A stretch of 64,000 nt of DNA from Astrocystis sublimbata (taxonomy: Eukaryota; Ascomycota; Sordariomycetes; Xylariales; Xylariaceae). The position numbers and the translations under genes are program-made. Positions 59,581 through 64,000 of the stretch are shown one piece after another. Numbering within the stretch: the first letter of the stretch is position 1; each line of letters opens with the position of its first letter. The DNA lies in the NCBI GenBank assembly GCA_022453515.1, contig JAJNNY010000084.1, positions 61,466 to 125,465 of the forward strand, read 5' to 3'. The notes under the pieces are model-generated. The model was not told the DNA's origin and did not search any database. It worked only from the letters and a program-made list of their open reading frames with translations.

Positions 59581-60322
59581 GACTGGTTGCTGTAGGGTTC
59601 CTGGAGGGGAGAAAACGTACAGGAAATAGTAATATGATGGTGTCCCGCTTGTCGGGGCAGGGTGTCGCGTCTTATCAGTCTAATGTTTCAAAATTCTCAG
59701 ATAGAGCATATAAACTTCCAAAAGTTCTGAGGGTATGGATCAGCAGCGAATATATGTATAATTACGCAACTCGAAGGTGCCAAGGCGTTCAATTGGTCTT
59801 GTGTCAAGTTTGGCGCCAACGTTATGCTGTCGAGAAATCAAGGAAATTGACTGACTGGGCAGGTGTGGTGAGAGTGGCGAGAGTGGTGGTGCTACTGTAG
59901 GAAGTGCTACTGTACCTACCTACCTAAGGTAGGTAGGTACCTCTTAGGTACAGTACCTAGGGTCACTAGAAAGTGGGAATCTGTGGGATCAGTGCTTGGT
60001 GGGGTCGTCTCGTGGGCGGGCAGGTCCGTGGCGGACCTGGCGAGCTGGTGGCAACAGCGCTGTGAGATGGCGCTCTAGGGCTCGTTAGGGAGCTCGGGAG
60101 GCAGTAGCCCGGCGAGCCTGGCGAGCCTGGACGGGTGGGGGGGCATAGCGTGCCTGACTAAAGTGAGCTAGTGCAGCAGGGAGGAAACACCATCCCATCT
60201 CGGCGGTACCCCCTGCTCCAATCCAGTCCATCTACAACTACAACCTCAACTACAAAGTATACCTTCAGCATCTACTTACTATCTTGCAATGATCACAATA
60301 ACACCCTCGTAAATCGACCATC
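59581..60322. other. Spacer with long palindrome upstream of NPP gene
   Basis: About 0.74 kb between two genes on the same strand. It contains the 29-bp palindrome at 59912-59940 and a following GGTACAGTACCTAGG. The segment before the NPP ATG is C/A/T-rich as in a leader. No gene was recognised. Confidence 0.5.
59912..59940. repeat. 29-bp perfect palindrome of GTACCTACCTACCT arms
   Basis: Arm GTACCTACCTACCT is followed by one base and its exact reverse complement. It lies 383 bp before the NPP start codon and belongs to the same TACCTA/TAGGTA motif family seen elsewhere in the window. Confidence 0.85.
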
Positions 60323-62804
60323 ATGTCTCTCCACCTGAATACTGCCGTGCAGAAAGAACGAACATTACTCTCGCCTCGCTCTTACGATGATGACGCGGTA
60401 TCGCTCCACAGCCGCAGCGACCAGGACACCGACAGCGATGACGACAAGGTCCTGGCCGCCGCCCGCAACAGCCGAGAGCTGCGTGCCCGCGACCGTATGG
60501 TCCTGATGGATGAGGATGAGATGGACAAACTCGTCATCGACTCGCGCGCCGAACAGGAGCGTAAACGCCGCGGCAGCAGTCTACATCGCCGCGGCAGCAA
60601 CCTCGCCCTCCCCAACCCCATCCAGGCCTTGCGCAAGTACGGCGGCAAGCCGCAGTCTGGCAGTGCCATCCACGACCCCGAGACTTCGACCGACGACCTA
60701 CGCTATGACGAGAAGAGGCGGGCCCGACGGAACAGACGAAAGGAAAAGCGGGAGCGCCTGCTTCAAGACGCCCGTCATGGCGAGGACGGCGAGCTCATGC
60801 ACCAGATGGAGGACGGCATCATCAAGGACGGCAGCGACACAGGCGACAGCAGCGACCGTGACGATAGCGACGAAATCGACCGCCAACACCTCATGCAGGC
60901 CACCAGCGCCAAGGCGGCCAAGAAGCGCCGATGGATCAAGTGGCTGTTCATCTACACCACCATCGCCATCGCCTTTGCCCTTCTCGTCGTTCTGGCCTGG
61001 AAGCTGTCCGTCGACAAGAAGCGCTCTACCAAGCCTCCCAACCTGATGAGCAACGGCACCGCACTGTTCGCCCCGACCACGCTCATCATCAGTTTGGACG
61101 GGTTCCGGGCCGACTTCCTGAACCGAGGCATAACACCTCGGCTCAATGCCTTCATCAAAGAGGGCGTCTCGCCACTGTACATGACCCCATCCTTCCCATC
61201 CGTCACGTTTCCTGTAAGTATCATCCCAGCCGTTATAGCAGAATTAGGCGGAAACTAACGTCTTCTGTAGAACCACTATACACTTGCCACTGGCTTATAT
61301 CCCGAAAGCCACGGCGTAGTGGGCAATACCTTCTGGGATCCCGCCTTGGAAGCTGACTTCTACTACACTGACCCGGAACGAAGCCTCGATTCAAGATGGT
61401 GGGGAGGTGAGCCATTCTGGGTCTCGGCCGAGCTCCAGGGTATTCGCTCGGCAGTACATATGTGGCCCGGCAGCGAAGCGCACATCCACAACATGGACCC
61501 AACCTTTCTCGACAGGTACAACGGTAAAGAGAAGCTTTCCAAGAAGGTTGACAGGATTCTCGAGTTTTTCGACATGTCGGGGCTAGAAAATCCCAACGTC
61601 CAGGAGCAGTTGCGGCCGCAGCTGATTGCGACTTATGTGCCCAACATTGATGCCACGGGACATAACTTCGGGCCTAATAGCACCGAGATCCAGACGGTCA
61701 TAAGTAACGTCGATGGCATGTTGGACTCGCTGTTCCACGGACTCGAGCAAAGGAATCTGACCGACATCGTCAATGTCATCATCGTGTCGGATCATGGTAT
61801 GGTCACTACCGACATCAGCCGAATGATACAGGTCGAGGATCTGGTCGACATGTCCAAGGTTGAGCGCCTGGACGGATGGCCGTTGGTCGGCATTCGTCCA
61901 AAGGACCCAGAAGATTTACAGGATCTATACGAGCAGGCAGCGCAGAAGGCAGAGAACAACCCGAACTTCGACGTCTACCTCAAGGACAAGAATATGCCGG
62001 AACGATACCATTTCCACAACAATGATCGCATAGCCCCGCTTTGGATCATCCCCAAAACAGGCTGGGCAATCGTCGAGAAGGCTGAGTTCAATATCGAGGA
62101 AGGCAAGGCGACCAATGCACAATACCACCCTCGAGGACTGCATGGGTATGATCATGAACACCCCTTGATGCGGGCCATCTTCATTGCTCGCGGTCCTGCG
62201 TTCCCGCATCAACCGCACAGCAAGGTCGAGACTTTCCGTAAGCTACCCCGCTTTTTCTTTTTCAAAGTTTGAAGACTTCCATCACGTTAACTAACACTCG
62301 CCAGAAAACATCAACGTGTACAATATTCTATGTGACTCGATTGGCATGGACCCCATGCCGAACAATGGTACTCTCAGGCTGCCACTGAATGTTGTCGGAC
62401 TTCATGACCCTGAGGGAGGGCTCGAACGACCAGAAGACCCTGTGCCGACCTCTACAGTGGTGAGTGGGTCGACGTCTGTCATAGCCACATCGTCTTCGTC
62501 CTCTTGGTCGTCGTCGTCGTCGTCAACATCGTCAAAGAAACCTACAACGACGAAGACTAAACTCTCGACCACATCATTTAAAAAACCGACCACGTCTACC
62601 ACGTCAACCACAAAGACAACATCGACAACGTCAGCATCAACTTCACCAACAACAGCGGGAGGAGATCCGGAAGGAGAGGAAGCGGATGAACCCGAGAATA
62701 CATCGCATAGAGGAAGCGGTGACCTGTTCGGCGCCATCGGGGATCTCATCGAGTGGGGCACCAACAAGATCGGCGATCTCTTTAACGGGATCTTTGGGGA
62801 TTAA
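60323..62804 (+). CDS. NPP1: Type II membrane nucleotide pyrophosphatase/phosphodiesterase (NPP/ENPP), 785 aa
   Basis: Ectoenzyme of the alkaline-phosphatase superfamily that cleaves nucleotide phosphodiester or pyrophosphate bonds. Exons are 60323-61213, 61271-62237 and 62305-62804; introns are 57 and 67 nt and phases agree. There is a long charged cytosolic N-terminus. One membrane helix (WLFIYTTIAIAFALLVVLAW, about residues 210-230) follows RRWIK, giving a type II topology. The catalytic domain has metal ligand D259 (IISLDGFRADF), nucleophile T295 (SFPSVTFPNHYTLATG; an intron falls just after this P), NIDATGHNFGPNS, IIVSDHGM and HGYDHEHPLMRAIFIARGP. The C-terminal region is a Ser/Thr/Lys-rich stalk and then an amphipathic end containing GDLFGAIGDLIEWGTNKIGD. 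Relatives are yeast Npp1/Npp2. Induction by phosphate starvation is known for yeast but cannot be read here. Confidence 0.92.
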
Positions 62805-63395
62805 TTCCGGGTTCCCGTGCGTTTTGCTGTTGTGTTTTTTTTTTTTTTTGTATTAGTTTTAAAAGCATGTTAGGCGTTGGTGGATTTTGTATGGGTTTTG
62901 GTAGAGCTTAGCCTAGGTATACACAGTCTTAGAGCGCTGTTTGTAGTGTTATTGTTGGATATAACGATATGACTTGGATCAGGAGTTCTATCCTTATATG
63001 GGGTGAGCCAAGAATACTACGCCACCCTAGTACCCACTAAAGCAACACTAGTAATAGACACCTAGCTATAGAGAAGACTCTTCTCCTAAACAATAATAAT
63101 AATAAAACAATTAGCTCGAATCTAATAGTTATTATATTGACTAGAACTTATGATTAATATTAATCAGTCCGAAAGCGGTCGAATTAAGTTATGCTTCGCA
63201 ATCTAAGTTAATAACCCTATTACCAATCCTAAGTAATATACTTGATAATACTTACTAGACTTTAAACTAGATCGAAAGGCATAAAAGTCTAAAAAAATAA
63301 GGAATTATAACATTGTTTAAAATACTTAAGCAGTTATTGCCTTTAGCTTGCTATAAATAGCTTAAAGTATTAAATAATAAGTAACATTATCTATA
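62805..63395. other. 3' flank of NPP grading into AT-rich block
   Basis: A T15 run (62835-62849) follows the NPP stop. From about 63000 the sequence becomes strongly AT-rich with dispersed TAATAATA and TATA runs, typical of RIP-affected repeats. No gene or element could be named in 63000-63395. Confidence 0.55.
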
Positions 63396-63399
63396 AGTT

Positions 63400-63426
63400 A
63401 GTGTTGCACCTAAGTCAGTGTTGCAC
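63400..63426 (+). repeat. Direct repeat AGTGTTGCAC (two copies, 17-bp period)
   Basis: Identical 10-mers at 63400-63409 and 63417-63426, just upstream of the degraded transposase frame. They are candidates for terminal or subterminal repeats of the element; the other end lies outside the window. Confidence 0.6.
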
Positions 63427-64000
63427 TTTTCTATAATTTCAAACCTTCTTTTTTTACTTACAAATATTTAACCAATTATAACATAATATATAAATCTAGT
63501 AAAGCCAATCTATAGCTAGCGGTCCAAAGTAAACAACGCAACTTTCATCTTTCTTTTTAGAAGCTTACTAAGATCTTCCATATTTATAACTATACTTTTA
63601 AGCAACGATTTAAAGGAAAACAACTATAAGTAATAACAAACCAAATAAAACGAAATTTTATTATATCTAAAAAAGATACTATTACTAGATATATACTTGA
63701 GCTAGATTTGCAAGCGTTTCTAGTCCGGCTTTAATACATTAAAAAAATAGCTAATATCCTCCAATATATACGCGATACAAAGCCTATGGGCAAAAACTGG
63801 GCCTCGAATTTTATATAATAATAACCTGACTTTTAGATATGTTTAAATTATTAAATTAATTACTAATAAACTTTTAATAAAGATCCTATAAATTATTATA
63901 TATAGTTTAAACTTATAGCTAATATAATTATAAAATATAGTATTATAATTAAAGATATATATAATTTTAACGAGTTAAAGTTTTTAATAGGTATAATTAT
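63400..64000 (+). mobile_element. RIP-degraded pogo/Fot1-type (Tc1/mariner) DNA transposon, 5' part
   Basis: One frame (codons at 63504, 63573, 63696, 63786 and 63954) reads through about 500 bp as a pogo/Fot1-like transposase interrupted by at least ten stop codons. It preserves the psq-like helix-turn-helix (IFHIYNYTFKQRFKGK), then RYILELDLQAFLVRL, the CENP-B/Tc5-type block MGKNWASNF (63786-63812) and the region of the first catalytic Asp, DIYNFNE (63954-63974). There the usual D of NFDE is N (codon AAC at 63969). The TAA/TAG stops and the AT bias fit C-to-T and G-to-A changes by RIP. The element is dead and truncated by the window edge. The left boundary is inferred from the AGTGTTGCAC repeats. 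Confidence 0.72.

Noticed and set aside
1..64000. CRISPR arrays, rRNA genes, bacterial operons
   Set aside because: The content is that of a eukaryotic fungal nuclear genome. The tandem repeats are short and contiguous, without spacers.

Overview
This window looks like a chromosome segment of a filamentous ascomycete (Pezizomycotina). Genes are broken by short introns (42 to about 150 nt) with GTRNGT-like donors, CTAAC/CTGAC-type branch sites and AG acceptors. The protein set is typical of these fungi: a complex I 9.5 kDa subunit, a BEACH protein, a NACHT STAND protein, a PTH11-like receptor, DUF1996 and GH3 proteins. The right edge is an AT-rich block whose one readable frame is riddled with stops, which fits RIP (repeat-induced point mutation). 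A class below Pezizomycotina cannot be fixed from the sequence alone. All exon maps were built by eye from splice signals, reading-frame phase and family motifs.

Left part, 0-21 kb: mostly housekeeping genes. These are the 5' part of PRP38 (splicing), WBP1/OST48 (N-glycosylation in the ER), the complex I 9.5 kDa subunit and a 2609-aa BEACH/WD40 protein. Between them lie a broken NACHT (NLR-like) gene at 1.6-4.9 kb and a GMC oxidoreductase. WBP1 and the complex I gene are divergent across about 0.8 kb.

Middle, 21-37.8 kb: gene-poor. It holds a vacuolar PrB-type subtilisin protease, a 1108-aa Ser/Arg-rich fungal protein of unknown function and a seven-helix PTH11-like membrane protein, separated by 0.9-3.6 kb spacers.

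Accessory part, 37.8-52 kb: an atypical SDR, a secreted GH3 beta-xylosidase-like enzyme and a secreted berberine-bridge-type FAD oxidase (the last two tail to tail, 140 bp apart), then a GNAT acetyltransferase and a classical SDR. The set suggests extracellular sugar or small-molecule oxidation. No backbone synthase (PKS/NRPS/terpene cyclase) or transcription factor is visible, so a biosynthetic cluster is not supported.

Cell-surface block, 52.5-62.8 kb: a secreted DUF1996 protein, a Thr/Ser-rich protein with a GPI-like tail, a single-pass membrane protein with a degenerate aspartic-peptidase ectodomain and a type II membrane nucleotide pyrophosphatase/phosphodiesterase. After this the sequence becomes AT-rich and, from about 63.4 kb, contains a degraded pogo/Fot1-type DNA transposase that runs off the window.
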